Assembly: GCA_016930935.1 (NCBI GenBank)
Contig: JAFGFT010000004.1
Location: forward strand, 47,844-111,843
From: Dehalococcoidia bacterium
Lineage (GTDB): Bacteria; Chloroflexota; Dehalococcoidia; GIF9; AB-539-J10
Direction of reading: 5' to 3'
Length of the DNA: 64,000 nt
Shown: one piece after another, positions 42,003 to 51,787 of the stretch
Layout of the letters: every line of letters begins with the position of its first letter
Position numbering within the stretch: the first letter of the stretch is position 1
Program-made: the position numbers and the translations under genes
Notes under the pieces: model-generated
Seen by the model: only the letters and a program-made list of their open reading frames with translations
Databases searched by the model: none
What the model was told of the DNA's origin: nothing

Positions 42003-42812
42003 TTAGATGACCTTGGCTTCGCGGAGTCGCAGCGCAAGGTTCGCTCCGGCCTCGGCTCCAGTCTCGCCCTCGACTATGTCACATTTTGCCTCTTTGACAG
42101 GCTGGTAGAGCCTGGTTAGCGCGAGGCGACGTCCCTGTGCTCCAACCTCTGAGGCGTCCAGTCCCAGGTCAGCAGGCGTCCATACAGTGGGTTGCTTCTT
42201 GGCTGCGGCCATGATGCCTCTGAGTACTGCATACCGGAGGTTGCCGAGTTCGCTCGTGACGGTGACTACGACGGGGGTGGGCACCTCGACGACCTGGTAC
42301 CCATCGGGAATCACCTGCTCAATCCGGAGTTTTCCGTCCGCCGCTTCCACCTTGCGGGCAAGGGTCACCAGGGGCAGCCCGAGAAGCTCCGCAAGTCCGG
42401 GACCGACCTGTCCTGCATCCCAGTCAGAGGATTGCCGTCCACAGAAGATGACATCGTATCCTTCCAGCTTCTGTACTGCCTTGGAGAGGGCGTACGCCGT
42501 GGACCAGCTGTCGCTATCCTCAAATGCGGCATCCTCGAGTAGCACCAGTTCATCGGCGCCGACGGCCAGGCTTTTCTTGATGACGTCTCGGACGATGTTG
42601 TTGCCAAGGCTCAACACGGTCACCGTGCCGCCTGCCTGCGCCTTGACTCTGAGGGCTGCCTCCAGCGCGAATTCATCATATTGCCCGATGACTGGCTTGA
42701 TGTCAGACGGCAACGTCATTCGTTTCGTGGCAGGGTCTATCTTGAATGAGGTGGGGGGAGCCTCTGGATCAAGTACTTGTTTGCAGCAGACAACCATTCT
42801 CAATTCTGACAT
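42003..42812 (-). CDS. etfB: Electron transfer flavoprotein beta subunit
   Basis: The 269-residue EtfB shows VVCCKQVLDPEAPPTSFKID at the N-terminus, ALEAALRVKAQAGGTVTVLSLG, the GADELVLLEDAAFEDSD region, FCGRQSSDWDAGQVGPGLAE, and the GIMAAAKKQPTVWT segment before the C-terminal arm that embraces EtfA. It has an AAGGAGG eight bases before the ATG. The pair is of the ordinary size. I cannot decide from sequence whether it is bifurcating. Confidence 0.96.
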   Translation of the reverse strand: MSELRMVVCCKQVLDPEAPPTSFKIDPATKRMTLPSDIKPVIGQYDEFALEAALRVKAQAGGTVTVLSLGNNIVRDVIKKSLAVGADELVLLEDAAFEDSDSWSTAYALSKAVQKLEGYDVIFCGRQSSDWDAGQVGPGLAELLGLPLVTLARKVEAADGKLRIEQVIPDGYQVVEVPTPVVVTVTSELGNLRYAVLRGIMAAAKKQPTVWTPADLGLDASEVGAQGRRLALTRLYQPVKEAKCDIVEGETGAEAGANLALRLREAKVI

Positions 42813-42862
42813 GAGAGGAACCTCCTTGCGTGCATCCCTTCCGTGACCAGGACGCGTGATAG

Positions 42863-44317
42863 CTATGCGTCAAGCAGTCGAATCGCATGAGCCAGTCGAG
42901 ACAGTGTCCTGTCTCTCCCCAGCACTTCCATAGTCTCAAATAGCGGCGGTGCCGCACTTCTGCCTGTCGTCGCAACTCGGAGCAAACCAAAAAGCTGTTT
43001 GGTGGATACTTCCATGGAATCACACAGTGGCCGCACAAGTGTTTCGAGGTTCTCTACTGTCCACTCTTGACTGGAGGAACACAGTACAAGCACCGCAGCG
43101 AGTATCTCTTTCGCACGCGCGGCTTCAAGGCCCTTCGGCAGTAGCATGTCGGCAGGGTATGAGAGTTCTTCCTGAAAGAAGAAACCACACAATTCGCCAA
43201 GCTCAGCAAGCGACTTGGCTCGTTCTTGCACAAGTGTGCCTATGCGTGCAACGTATTCAATGTCCAGTGGTCTGCTGACGCTTGCAGGCAGGTCGCGCTC
43301 AATATAGGGCAACGCGCGTGCTGCAAACTCTTCAGGCGAAAGTCCCCTGATATAGACCCCGTTCATCCAATCCAACTTCGGCTTGTTGAAGACCGCAGCG
43401 GTCTTGCCTACACGTTCCAACGAGAAGTTCTGGACCAGTTGATCACGGGTGAGCAGGTCGGTCTTGTCATCGAGCGACCATCCAAGTAGCGCCAGAAAAT
43501 TGAACATCGCCTCTGGCAGATATCCCTGGTCACGGTATTCTCCAATAGTGGTAGCCCCGTGACGCTTGGATAACTTGGCCTTGTCAGGTCCGAGTATCAT
43601 CGGCAGATGAGCGAATACGGGTGGGCTCCAGCCGAACGCGGAGTAGAGCATCACATGGAGCGGGGTACTGGATATCCATTCATCCGCTCTCAATACATGG
43701 GAAATGCGCATGTCGTGGTCGTCTATCACGTTGGCAAGATGATACGTTGGGTAGCCATCCGACTTCATCAGGACATAGTCATTGAGGACCGCATTGTTGA
43801 AAGTGACGTCGCCACGTATGAGGTCCGCCACCGTTGTGTCTCCCGTCTGCGGCATCATGAAACGGACGACAGCAGGCTCGCCAGCAGCCAGTCTGCGCTG
43901 GACCTCAGTCTCTTCGAGGTTCCTGCAGTGTCCATCGTAGCGTGGGGGTAGATGATTGTGCATCTGTTCCTCACGGACGGCTTGCAGTCGTTCAGCGGAA
44001 CAGAAACAGTAGTATGCCTTTCCTTCGCGGATGAGTGTCTGAATTCCATCCTGATAGAGATGCAGTCTGTCGGATTGGAAGATAGGGCCTTCATCCCAAT
44101 CCAGTCCCAGCCATCGAAGACCATCGGTGATGGACTCGACGGCACCCTCCACACGGCGGGCGGTGTCAGTGTCCTCGATTCTGAGGATGAACACACCGCC
44201 GTGATGACGTGCGAACAACCAGTTGAAGAGAGCAGTGCGGATATTGCCTACGTGAGGGAACCCTGTAGGGCTTGGTGCGAAACGCACTCTTACGTCGATA
44301 GATATGTCAGTTGCCAT
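42863..44317 (-). CDS. gltX: Glutamyl-tRNA synthetase
   Basis: This 484-residue class I synthetase has HIGH-type FAPSPTGFPHVGNIRTALFNW, KLSKR in AKLSKRHGATTI and a probable zinc site (CFCSAERL, later HCRNL). Because GatCAB is present and no glutaminyl-tRNA synthetase is seen here, it is probably non-discriminating and also charges tRNA-Gln with glutamate, which GatCAB then amidates. That is inference. The ribosome site is weak. Confidence 0.96.
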   Translation of the reverse strand: MATDISIDVRVRFAPSPTGFPHVGNIRTALFNWLFARHHGGVFILRIEDTDTARRVEGAVESITDGLRWLGLDWDEGPIFQSDRLHLYQDGIQTLIREGKAYYCFCSAERLQAVREEQMHNHLPPRYDGHCRNLEETEVQRRLAAGEPAVVRFMMPQTGDTTVADLIRGDVTFNNAVLNDYVLMKSDGYPTYHLANVIDDHDMRISHVLRADEWISSTPLHVMLYSAFGWSPPVFAHLPMILGPDKAKLSKRHGATTIGEYRDQGYLPEAMFNFLALLGWSLDDKTDLLTRDQLVQNFSLERVGKTAAVFNKPKLDWMNGVYIRGLSPEEFAARALPYIERDLPASVSRPLDIEYVARIGTLVQERAKSLAELGELCGFFFQEELSYPADMLLPKGLEAARAKEILAAVLVLCSSSQEWTVENLETLVRPLCDSMEVSTKQLFGLLRVATTGRSAAPPLFETMEVLGRDRTLSRLAHAIRLLDA

Positions 44318-44385
44318 GCTGCAAGGTCTGAAGATTCGAACACGTCATTCCCCGGAAGAAGCAAACGGAGCACGTGTGGTTGAAT

Positions 44386-44664
44386 TCACTTTGATAACAC
44401 TTTCTGCAAGCCTTTCAACCTGCTGAGATGCTTCTTGAGCTTCTGGGCAAGTACCTCCGACTGACGGAGCGCCATTTCCGTGTCCTCAATCTCTGCCTGA
44501 ATGGAGAATAACAACCTGCTTTCCTGTCCGGAAAGGTTGGCCTCATAGGCTGAGAGGTCATCGAAGCTGCTCTCTCCGAGCAACTCAGACAACAGTTTGG
44601 CTTCACGCCGCTGCTGTTCGCCAGCGAGGTGATCCAGAGATTCTGCGTAGTCTTTCTTCTGCAT
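44386..44664 (-). CDS. Small coiled-coil protein of unknown function
   Basis: This 92-residue protein is highly charged and helical. The second half (SRLLFSIQAEIEDTEMALRQS, then LAQKLKKHLSRLKGLQKVL) shows a heptad-like pattern typical of a coiled coil. It has no signal peptide, membrane helix or cysteine. It lies between rluD and gltX on the same strand, in a tight row, so it is likely expressed with them. I do not recognise a family. Confidence 0.6.
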   Translation of the reverse strand: MQKKDYAESLDHLAGEQQRREAKLLSELLGESSFDDLSAYEANLSGQESRLLFSIQAEIEDTEMALRQSEVLAQKLKKHLSRLKGLQKVLSK

Positions 44665-44705
44665 TCTGGTGTTCCACGACTATATCATGTGCGGCTCGGA
44701 CAAGG

Positions 44706-45668
44706 CTAGTCCTGCGCGAGCCTTCTGGCTTCGGCCAGAGAGGCAATCAGGTCATTGGGCAAGTCAGATATGAAGGTCCGGGGTTCCCTCTCTCCCGGCA
44801 ACAGAAGCGTGAGTGTGTGGGCGTGGAGGAACTGTCGCGCCAGAACGCCTGATAGCGCGCGCCTGCTGTTCTTGCCGCCGTATGTGCGGTCGCCTGCTAC
44901 TCCATGACCGATGTGGTCAAAATGAACCCTTATCTGGTGGGTTCTTCCTGTCTCCAGGACCACATTCAGAAGGGAGAACTCCCCGATGTATTCGCACACC
45001 GTGTAGTGGGTCCGTGCTTCTCTTCCCGTGCTGACGACAGCCATTTTCTTTCTATGCACAGGGTGTCGCCCGATTGGTTCGTCGATCGTTCCTGACTGTG
45101 CAGTCCTGCCGACAACCAGTGCGACATACTCTTTGTGGACCCTGCCTTCCTTGAACTGTTGCATGAGGTACTGTCGTGCCGATTCGTCTTTGGCAACAAG
45201 CAACAGTCCAGAGGTGTCCTTGTCCAGTCTGTGTACTATTCCTGGCCGAAGGGCCTCACCGCACTGGAGCTGTGGGTAGCGGCCGAGCAACGCGTTGACA
45301 AGCGTGTGTGCATCGTGTCCCGGGGATGGGTGTACCACCATTCCTGCCGGCTTGTCTATGACGAGAACGGCGTCATTCTCAAAGATGATGTTGAGGGTGG
45401 ACTGTTCGCCTTGCGGGGTGGCACTGGCAGTCGGCGGGAATAGTACAGTCACGGTGTCACCAACGTTGATACGCTGGCTTGGCTTGCACATCGTGCCGTT
45501 GACGGTGACGTGGGACTCCCTTGTGAGGCGCGCAGCGGCCGCTCTTGAGAGCCCGTCGATGCTGTTGCTAAGAAAGACATCAAGCCTGCTACAGGCGATG
45601 TCTGCTGTCAGCCGTGTTGCATCCGGCGTGGTGTCACTCGTCTCCTGTGTCTCCGGCAACGGATGCAC
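44706..45668 (-). CDS. rluD: RluA/RluD-family 23S rRNA pseudouridine synthase
   Basis: The 320-residue protein has an N-terminal S4 RNA-binding domain (SRLDVFLSNSIDGLSRAAAAR to about residue 80) and a pseudouridine synthase domain with the catalytic Asp in GIVHRLDKDTSGLLLVAK, KEYVALVVGR and LETGRTHQIRVHFDHIGHG. The layout fits RluD, which modifies helix 69 of 23S rRNA, but RluC-like specificity cannot be excluded. It overlaps the end of lspA by 35 bp, a common neighbour pair. Confidence 0.93.
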   Translation of the reverse strand: MHPLPETQETSDTTPDATRLTADIACSRLDVFLSNSIDGLSRAAAARLTRESHVTVNGTMCKPSQRINVGDTVTVLFPPTASATPQGEQSTLNIIFENDAVLVIDKPAGMVVHPSPGHDAHTLVNALLGRYPQLQCGEALRPGIVHRLDKDTSGLLLVAKDESARQYLMQQFKEGRVHKEYVALVVGRTAQSGTIDEPIGRHPVHRKKMAVVSTGREARTHYTVCEYIGEFSLLNVVLETGRTHQIRVHFDHIGHGVAGDRTYGGKNSRRALSGVLARQFLHAHTLTLLLPGEREPRTFISDLPNDLIASLAEARRLAQD

Positions 45669-46137
45669 CTCGAGTTAGAATGCTGTAGACGAGCACGATC
45701 GTACCTGCAACGACACAGGAATCCGCTATGTTGAACATCGGCCAGTGGATACCACGTGCAATCTCAATGTCAATGAAATCTGTGACGCTCGAAAGCCAGA
45801 TGCGGTCTATGAGGTTGCCGATAGCACCTCCCGTAACCAGCGCAATGCAGATGGTCTCGACTTTGTCAGGCACGTACGCGTAGTGGGATGACGCGTACTG
45901 CAAGGCAATCGGAATGAGTGCGAGTACGATGATAGAACCGATGGTGGGGATGATAATGTGACCCTGTCCCAGACCGAACACCGAGCCTGTGTTGGCAACA
46001 CGGGTCAGGCTGAGTGGACCAAGGACGGTAATTGACTCACCCAGGTCGAGCGTTGCTCGAATCCATGCCTTGCTCAACTGGTCAAGAATGATTGCGGACG
46101 CAATGACCGCCGCAGGTAGAAAGAAACTCCTACGCAC
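45634..46137 (-). CDS. lspA: Lipoprotein signal peptidase (signal peptidase II)
   Basis: LspA cleaves the signal peptide of lipoproteins at the membrane. The 167-residue form has four membrane helices and the catalytic aspartate motifs: DQLSKAWIR near the N-terminus, VANTGSVFG, GGAIGNLIDRIW followed by VTDFIDI, and WPMFNIADSCVVAG. The start is taken as the GTG at 46137, overlapping the DksA-type gene by eight bases. A longer upstream frame adds 47 basic residues that do not fit the family. The FKBP lipoprotein at 7.9 kb would be a substrate. Confidence 0.93.
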   Translation of the reverse strand: MRRSFFLPAAVIASAIILDQLSKAWIRATLDLGESITVLGPLSLTRVANTGSVFGLGQGHIIIPTIGSIIVLALIPIALQYASSHYAYVPDKVETICIALVTGGAIGNLIDRIWLSSVTDFIDIEIARGIHWPMFNIADSCVVAGTIVLVYSILTRGASVAGDTGDE

Positions 46138-46495
46138 GTCCAGTGCTCTTCGGTTGCTGTGTCTTGCAGCGCATACAGAGGGTCGCCTGCGGGCGAGCCT
46201 CCAACCGCTCCTCTTCGATGTCCTGACCACAGGATTCGCACTTGCCGTACGTGCCTTCCTTAAACCTGGCAATTGCATGGTCTATCTCTGCCAGAGCTGC
46301 CTTGAGATTCGCATCGAGCATGATGCGTTTCTCTAGCTCGAAAGCCTCGGTTGCCTCTTCCTCTCTCTTGCCGAAAGGGCTACCCTCACGCGTTTCGTCC
46401 GCGCTTTCCGCATCTGCATGCAACTGGTCGATGCGCTTCATGACCAGTGCCCGTTCATTGTCCAATCTTGCACGCCTGTGTTCTAGAGTCGTCAT
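46130..46495 (-). CDS. DksA/TraR-type C4 zinc-finger protein
   Basis: The 121-residue protein has two N-terminal helices forming a coiled coil (RARLDNERALVMKRIDQL; ELEKRIMLDANLKAALAEID) and a C4 zinc finger, GKCESCGQDI and LCMRC about 20 residues later. This is the shape of DksA and related regulators that enter the RNA polymerase secondary channel. DksA itself carries an Asp-rich tip, which is not obvious here, so the role is not certain. The start at 46495 has GAGGG nine bases upstream. A longer upstream frame overlaps pckA and is rejected. Confidence 0.88.
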   Translation of the reverse strand: MTTLEHRRARLDNERALVMKRIDQLHADAESADETREGSPFGKREEEATEAFELEKRIMLDANLKAALAEIDHAIARFKEGTYGKCESCGQDIEEERLEARPQATLCMRCKTQQPKSTGRA

Positions 46496-46655
46496 AGGAA
46501 ATTTCCCTCGCCTCTGCAGACACTCGACTGTATTGTACCGCTGAGCATTGGATATGCCAATGACTTCCGAGGGGCATCCAATTGTGTCAGCAATTGTGGT
46601 TGATGCCCGTCGGAAGTTCGTAGAAAGTCTCCAGTAGTTAGTCAGTGCTCCCGGG

Positions 46656-48287
46656 CTACGCGGAACCCGCGAAGACCTGCCGAATCGCCGGGTGGAGTTC
46701 ATTCCCAAGGCGTTCGATTGCCTCACGCCGAATACGATTGAGGCCCTTCTGGTTCTCAGCAAAGTCTTCAGCCGCGAACAGCTTCTCAGGGTGTGAGTAT
46801 ATGTCATCAAGGTTGCGGACCGACCGAGGAACCTGGAAGCCCGTCGGTGAGTCTTCCCAGTCTTCGAGCCCTCCCCTGAGAAGCGAATCGAGGATGGCCA
46901 TGGTGTGCTCCAACTTGATGTCCCTATATCTGCTGTCACCCACCTCATCGAGGTCAGCACTCGATTCGGAGGCGAGCACGCCGATGCTGCCGGTGTTGAG
47001 AAGGTAGAAATTCATGTCTGGAAGGCCCTTCACTATCTCGTAGAAGCGGTTCGCGTGCGTGGCCTTGTCGCCAGCAATGAATGGGTCGTAGAAGAATTCG
47101 CTTTTCACCTTGCCTGCCAGGGCAGGATTGCCCGCGGACGATTCCATTGCCTGTCCGAGAACCATCAGTGCCACGGCCTGCTCGCAAGAGAGGCGCGATA
47201 TGGCAGGAATTAGTGGTCCGCGCGTAATCAGTATGAAATTCTCCACACCATCTACATCAATCTTGCTACTCGCGTGCATGAAGTCGTCACGTCGTACGAC
47301 CGCCCTTCCGTTAGAAGTGCGGCTGAAATCGTAGAAATCGAATTCTCCGTTCTGGTCAACTGCAACGTTCTCGCATAAAGTAGAGGGCTTCAAGAGTCCG
47401 TAGAAAATCTCAAGCTGGGTTCCCGGGTTGACGCCCTCAGTCTTGACGAACACTCCGCCACCTTCAAAGCCGTGGAACGAGCCATCTGGCATGAGTGTGC
47501 CGCCGTCATCTTGAACGAGCCATGACTGCTCATTCCCCTTGCGTGCAAGTATCTTCGAGGTGGTTGTGGTCTTGCCATTCGCGCTGAGCGCAACAAGGAG
47601 CGTCCTCACAGTCCTGAAGTCTCCGTGTGCAGACTGAAGCCTGTCTTCACGGCAACCGGCGTGAAGGAAGATGCCTTCGCCGTGTGCCTTGGCAGCCCAG
47701 TCATGAGCTGCAAAGACTCCCTTCTTGTACTCTCCTATGTAGTTGCTGTTGCGGACGATCTTCACCACTCTTCCATCGTCCAGCATTGCGAGTCGGATTG
47801 AGATGTCCTTCTGCGACAGTGGGAGCGTCTTGTTGTGGTCGAAGTTCTCGTCGAAGAACATGACGATTTCATACGTGGGCTCAGTGACCTCACCCTCAGG
47901 GGCCAGGAAGAGATTGGGACCGCCGTATGCGACGTGCGCAAACTCCTCCGGAACGGTCAACCTCACCGTGGTGTTGCTCGTCCTTCCTCCGACGATGCGG
48001 TCAACTGAGACGAGGCGCATTGTTGCCATCCTGGCTTCGCACTGTGCAAGCAGTTGCACTTCATCGTCGCCGAACTCGGCATCGACGCTGTTCTTGGTGA
48101 AGCTGGCAGCGCGAGAAGTGGGCTCACTGTTTGCGACAAAACTCCCGTAGACAGTCTCCCGTGTGGCAGGCTGCCGAAGCAGCATCTCCCTCAGAGTGTT
48201 CTTGTCAGGGTTCTCCGTGAGGCGTCCTTCTGCCTTGGCGCGCTCGCGAATCCGGGCAACCGTCCGGGAAAACTCATACAAATCCAT
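46656..48287 (-). CDS. pckA: Phosphoenolpyruvate carboxykinase (ATP), divergent
   Basis: PckA interconverts oxaloacetate plus ATP with PEP, CO2 and ADP. The 543-residue protein has the fold landmarks: RNSNYIGEYKKGVFAAHDW, a P-loop-like LVALSANGKTTTTS, then DDGGTLMPDGSFHGFEGGG, and the nucleotide region near IPAISRLSCEQAVALMVLG. The P-loop differs from the usual GLSGTGKTTLS, and the metal-binding region differs from DDEHGW, so this is a divergent clade. It follows dnaK by 6 bp on the same strand. A related carboxykinase-like kinase is the alternative. Confidence 0.83.
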   Translation of the reverse strand: MDLYEFSRTVARIRERAKAEGRLTENPDKNTLREMLLRQPATRETVYGSFVANSEPTSRAASFTKNSVDAEFGDDEVQLLAQCEARMATMRLVSVDRIVGGRTSNTTVRLTVPEEFAHVAYGGPNLFLAPEGEVTEPTYEIVMFFDENFDHNKTLPLSQKDISIRLAMLDDGRVVKIVRNSNYIGEYKKGVFAAHDWAAKAHGEGIFLHAGCREDRLQSAHGDFRTVRTLLVALSANGKTTTTSKILARKGNEQSWLVQDDGGTLMPDGSFHGFEGGGVFVKTEGVNPGTQLEIFYGLLKPSTLCENVAVDQNGEFDFYDFSRTSNGRAVVRRDDFMHASSKIDVDGVENFILITRGPLIPAISRLSCEQAVALMVLGQAMESSAGNPALAGKVKSEFFYDPFIAGDKATHANRFYEIVKGLPDMNFYLLNTGSIGVLASESSADLDEVGDSRYRDIKLEHTMAILDSLLRGGLEDWEDSPTGFQVPRSVRNLDDIYSHPEKLFAAEDFAENQKGLNRIRREAIERLGNELHPAIRQVFAGSA

Positions 48288-48293
48288 TGTTAC

Positions 48294-50180
48294 CTACACC
48301 TCGCGGAAATCGCCTTCAACGCTTCCTTCTTCGTCGTTCGGTTCTTCTGGAGCGCCGGCTTCGGCTCCAGGTTGGCCTGGCTGGCCGTAGACCGCTGAGC
48401 CTGCCTTCTGCAGTGTCTCTGACAGGTCCTGCATTGCGCTCTTGATAGCGGCATTATCCTGCCCCTTCAGCGCAGTCTGCAGAGTCGCTGTCTTGGCTTC
48501 AATCTCCTGTTTCATCTCGGCTGGCAACTTGTCACCATGGTCACGAATGGTCTTTTCCGCAGTGTACGCAAGGCTGTCGGCTGCGTTTCTGGTTTCTGCA
48601 GCCTCTTTTCGCTGCGAATCCTCAGATGCATAGCTCTCGGCGTCCTTGCGCATCTTCTCCACTTCGCTCTTGTCGAGACCACTTGAGGCGGTAATGGTAA
48701 TCTTCTGTTCTTTGCCGGTGCCCTTATCGCGTGCGCTCACATTGAGTATGCCGTTCGCGTCGATTTCGAACGTGACCTCAACTTGCGGGACTCCGCGCGG
48801 AGCCGGCAGGATGCCGTCCAACATGAAACGCCCGAGGGTTCGGTTGTCTCCTGCCATGGGACGTTCGCCCTGGATAACGTGGATCTCCACACTGGATTGA
48901 CTGTCGGTCGCAGTGCTGAATATCTGGCTCTTCTCAGTCGGAATGGTGGTGTTACGGGGAATCAGGGATGTAGCGACACCGCCAAGAGTCTCGATTCCCA
49001 GCGTCAATGGAGTAACATCCAGAAGCAGGACTTCACCCACCTCTCCCTTCAGCACACCTGCCTGGATCGCGGCGCCCAGCGCAACGGCCTCATCCGGATT
49101 CACACCCTTGACCGGTTCATGACCGAAGTGCTCACGGATAACCTCCTGCACTCTCGGCATTCTGGTCTGGCCACCCACGAGGACGATGTCATTCACCTGC
49201 TGCGCGGAAATTCCTGCATCTTTCAGGGCCTGGCGAAGCGGCTCAAGGCTCCGGTCAAGAAGGTCAGCTGTGAGCTGTTCCAACTTGGCCCTGGACAACG
49301 TCATGCTCAAGTGCTTCGGTCCCGAGGCATCGGCCGTAATGAACGGAAGGTTGATATCGGTATTGGTGACAGTGGAGAGTTCTTTCTTGGCCTTCTCCGC
49401 TGCATCTTTGATTCGCTGGAGAGCCATCCGGTCCTGCTTCAGGTCGATACCCGCTTCTTTCCGGAATTCGTCAGCGATCCAGTCCATGACACGCTGGTCG
49501 AAGTCATCTCCACCGAGGTGGGTATCGCCATTCGTCGACTTGACCTGGAATGTGCCGTCGCCGATGTCCAGGATGGAGATGTCGAAGGTTCCTCCTCCGA
49601 GGTCGTACACGGCGATTGTCCGCTCACCGGACTTGTCCATGCCGTAAGCGAGTGCGGAGGCGGTTGGCTCATTGATGATTCGCAGAACATTGAGGCCTGC
49701 GATGGTGCCTGCATCCTTGGTTGCCTGGCGTTGGCTGTCGTTGAAGTACGCGGGTACGGTAACGACAGCATCGGTCACCTTCTCGCCGAGATAGGCTTCC
49801 GCGTCAGCCTTCAGTTTCTGCAATATCATGGCGGAGATTTCCTGCGGGCTGTAGTCCTTGCCACCCATTGTCACGTGGCAGTCACCATTGGGGCCCTCCG
49901 TTATCTTGTAGGGCAGACGCTTGAGGTCGAACTGGACCGCCGGGTCCTGAAACTTTCGTCCAATCAACCGCTTGATGCTGAATATCGTATTTTCGGGATT
50001 GACGATTGACTGTCGTTTGGCAATCTCACCAACCAATCGCTCTCCATTCTTGCTGATAGCCACAACAGACGGCACTAGATTGCCGCCCTCGGCGCTCGGG
50101 ATGATCTTGGGTTCTCCCCCCTCCATCAACGCTACCGCGCTTAGTGTTGTACCAAGGTCAATACCGATTGCTCTCCCCAT
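48294..50180 (-). CDS. dnaK: Chaperone DnaK (Hsp70)
   Basis: The 628-residue Hsp70 starts [21 protein letters not shown]. The ATPase domain shows [44 protein letters not shown] and [13 protein letters not shown]. The substrate-binding domain has [16 protein letters not shown], and the lid ends in a Gly/Pro/acidic tail (EGDFREV). AAGGAGG precedes the ATG. It is the third gene of hrcA-grpE-dnaK. dnaJ is not adjacent. Confidence 0.98.
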   Translation of the reverse strand: MGRAIGIDLGTTLSAVALMEGGEPKIIPSAEGGNLVPSVVAISKNGERLVGEIAKRQSIVNPENTIFSIKRLIGRKFQDPAVQFDLKRLPYKITEGPNGDCHVTMGGKDYSPQEISAMILQKLKADAEAYLGEKVTDAVVTVPAYFNDSQRQATKDAGTIAGLNVLRIINEPTASALAYGMDKSGERTIAVYDLGGGTFDISILDIGDGTFQVKSTNGDTHLGGDDFDQRVMDWIADEFRKEAGIDLKQDRMALQRIKDAAEKAKKELSTVTNTDINLPFITADASGPKHLSMTLSRAKLEQLTADLLDRSLEPLRQALKDAGISAQQVNDIVLVGGQTRMPRVQEVIREHFGHEPVKGVNPDEAVALGAAIQAGVLKGEVGEVLLLDVTPLTLGIETLGGVATSLIPRNTTIPTEKSQIFSTATDSQSSVEIHVIQGERPMAGDNRTLGRFMLDGILPAPRGVPQVEVTFEIDANGILNVSARDKGTGKEQKITITASSGLDKSEVEKMRKDAESYASEDSQRKEAAETRNAADSLAYTAEKTIRDHGDKLPAEMKQEIEAKTATLQTALKGQDNAAIKSAMQDLSETLQKAGSAVYGQPGQPGAEAGAPEEPNDEEGSVEGDFREV

Positions 50181-50202
50181 GCTATGCCTCCTTAACTACT
50201 AC

Positions 50203-50757
50203 CTACTGGTCTTGCTCAATTTCTTCGGCCTCTTCGGCTACGCCAACGACTACCATACTGGGACGTAGCAGCCGACTGTGCAGTGTGTATCCCTTCTGAA
50301 CCTCCTCTACCACCACCCCTTCTTCTCCAACGCGTTTCATCACGGCTTCGTGAAGCCGCGGATTGAATTCCTGTCCCAGTGCCTCAATAGGTTCCAGTCC
50401 CTCACTGGCCAGTGCAGCCTTGAGTTTGTCGAAGCCCACTCGTGCTCCCTCCACCCATGACGCTTTTCGCATTTCGCTTGCAGGCCTGGAGAACGCACGT
50501 TCAAGGTCATCCAGAGGTGCAAGTACCTTTCTTACCAGACTTGTGTCTGCGAGCATTCGTGATTGCTGTCGCTCCTGCTCCACTCGCCTGCGAAAATTGT
50601 CCAGGTCGGCCTGTGTGCGTTGCCAGTTCGCGAGGTAGGATTGTGCCTTTTCACGCAACTCCGCAATCTCGTTCTTCAGACTTTCAGTATCCGAGACCTC
50701 TTCGGGCAAGGATTGCTGGTCATCGGGTTCGAGGTATTCCTGTTCGTCAGCGTCCAC
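50203..50757 (-). CDS. grpE: Nucleotide exchange factor GrpE
   Basis: GrpE releases ADP from DnaK. The 184-residue protein has an acidic disordered N-terminus, a long coiled coil (ESLKNEIAELREKAQSYLAN, then FRRRVEQERQQSRMLA) and a C-terminal beta domain (FNPRLHEAVMKRVGEEG, then GYTLHSRLLRPSMVVV). The GTG at 50757 has GAAGGAG six bases upstream and lies just after the hrcA stop; a GTG at 50772 overlaps that ribosome site and is rejected. Confidence 0.95.
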   Translation of the reverse strand: MDADEQEYLEPDDQQSLPEEVSDTESLKNEIAELREKAQSYLANWQRTQADLDNFRRRVEQERQQSRMLADTSLVRKVLAPLDDLERAFSRPASEMRKASWVEGARVGFDKLKAALASEGLEPIEALGQEFNPRLHEAVMKRVGEEGVVVEEVQKGYTLHSRLLRPSMVVVGVAEEAEEIEQDQ

Positions 50758-50758
50758 G

Positions 50759-51787
50759 TCACACTCCTTCACAATTGTAGGACTCGCAAATGGACTCGCT
50801 CAACAGTGCTGCGAGGTAGTTGACGGACGAAATCGCTCGGCCGTAGTCCATCCTTTTCGGGCCAATGACGCCAATCAGTCCTCTCGAATTACTGTACGAC
50901 CCGTAATTCCCCACAACGAGGCTCAAGTCCTGCAGTGCCTCTTCCTTATTCTCACGGCCAATCATTACCTTTACGCCGTCACTCGTCATATGAGAACCCA
51001 CTGCGCTCTCAATCCAGTTGTCCCTCTCCACCAATCTGAGGAGTGTGAGCGTTTGCCTGTTGTTCGCAAACTCGGGATGGCTCAACATCAGATGAAGGCC
51101 TTCAACGTATGTACGCCCGAGTTCCGGCTTGTCTTCCTCCGCCATCATGTCTGCGACATGCGCAACTATCTCACGATCGGCCTCTGCCGTTGCGGCCTGA
51201 ACCTTGACCTCTTCCTTGGACATTCCCCCGAGCCGGGCAGAGAGCCTGTTCGAAATCTCTGTCAGGGACTCCTGCGTTGGAGCGACGGCCAGTGCGATGG
51301 TCTTCTGGCGCACCACGGTTGGCTTGGAGAGTACGAGTATCATCAGGGTGAGAACCCCGTCGATAGACACCAGCTGGATGTGCTTCAGCCTGGCGTGTGT
51401 CGCCTTTGGTTGCGTCACAATTGCTGCGCTATGGACGAAGTGTGCCAGAAGAGTGGCTATCAACCGCAGACGCTTATCGAGTTCTTCACTTGCATCGTGA
51501 CATACATCATCTATCAGCATCTGGTCAGTCAGGGGAAGCTTCACATCGGGCGTGAGTGATTCAACGTAGTAGCGGTACGCCTTGTCGGTCGGCACTGCTC
51601 CGGCTGATGAATGAGGCCGGGAAATGTAGCCCTCCTCTTCAAGACCCGTCACGTCGTTGCGTATGGTGGCCGGACTCACGTGAATGTTGGTGAGAGCGAT
51701 TGTCCTGGAAGCAACGGCATTTCCGCCCGCGATGTACTCGCTGACTATGGTCCGTAGTATGAATTCCCTTCTTGATGTAAGGCTCAT
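50759..51787 (-). CDS. hrcA: Heat-inducible transcription repressor HrcA
   Basis: HrcA binds CIRCE and represses chaperone genes until GroEL is occupied by unfolded protein. The 342-residue protein opens with a winged helix (LTSRREFILRTIVSEYIAGG, then VSPATIRNDVTGLEEEGYISRPH and SSAGAVPTDKAYRYYVES), followed by the dimerisation domain ending in GVIGPKRMDYGRAISSVNYL. It heads the hrcA-grpE-dnaK operon. The start ATG at 51787 touches the CIRCE element, so repressor binding would also cover the start region of the gene. Confidence 0.96.
   Translation of the reverse strand: MSLTSRREFILRTIVSEYIAGGNAVASRTIALTNIHVSPATIRNDVTGLEEEGYISRPHSSAGAVPTDKAYRYYVESLTPDVKLPLTDQMLIDDVCHDASEELDKRLRLIATLLAHFVHSAAIVTQPKATHARLKHIQLVSIDGVLTLMILVLSKPTVVRQKTIALAVAPTQESLTEISNRLSARLGGMSKEEVKVQAATAEADREIVAHVADMMAEEDKPELGRTYVEGLHLMLSHPEFANNRQTLTLLRLVERDNWIESAVGSHMTSDGVKVMIGRENKEEALQDLSLVVGNYGSYSNSRGLIGVIGPKRMDYGRAISSVNYLAALLSESICESYNCEGV

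Noticed and set aside
45634-46278. 214-residue LspA with a basic N-terminal extension
   Set aside because: The first 47 residues come from reading across the DksA-type gene; the GTG at 46137 fits the family start at the first membrane helix.
46130-46960. Long frame giving a 276-residue DksA-type protein
   Set aside because: The part above 46495 overlaps pckA in another frame and has no family similarity; the ATG at 46495 gives the normal size.
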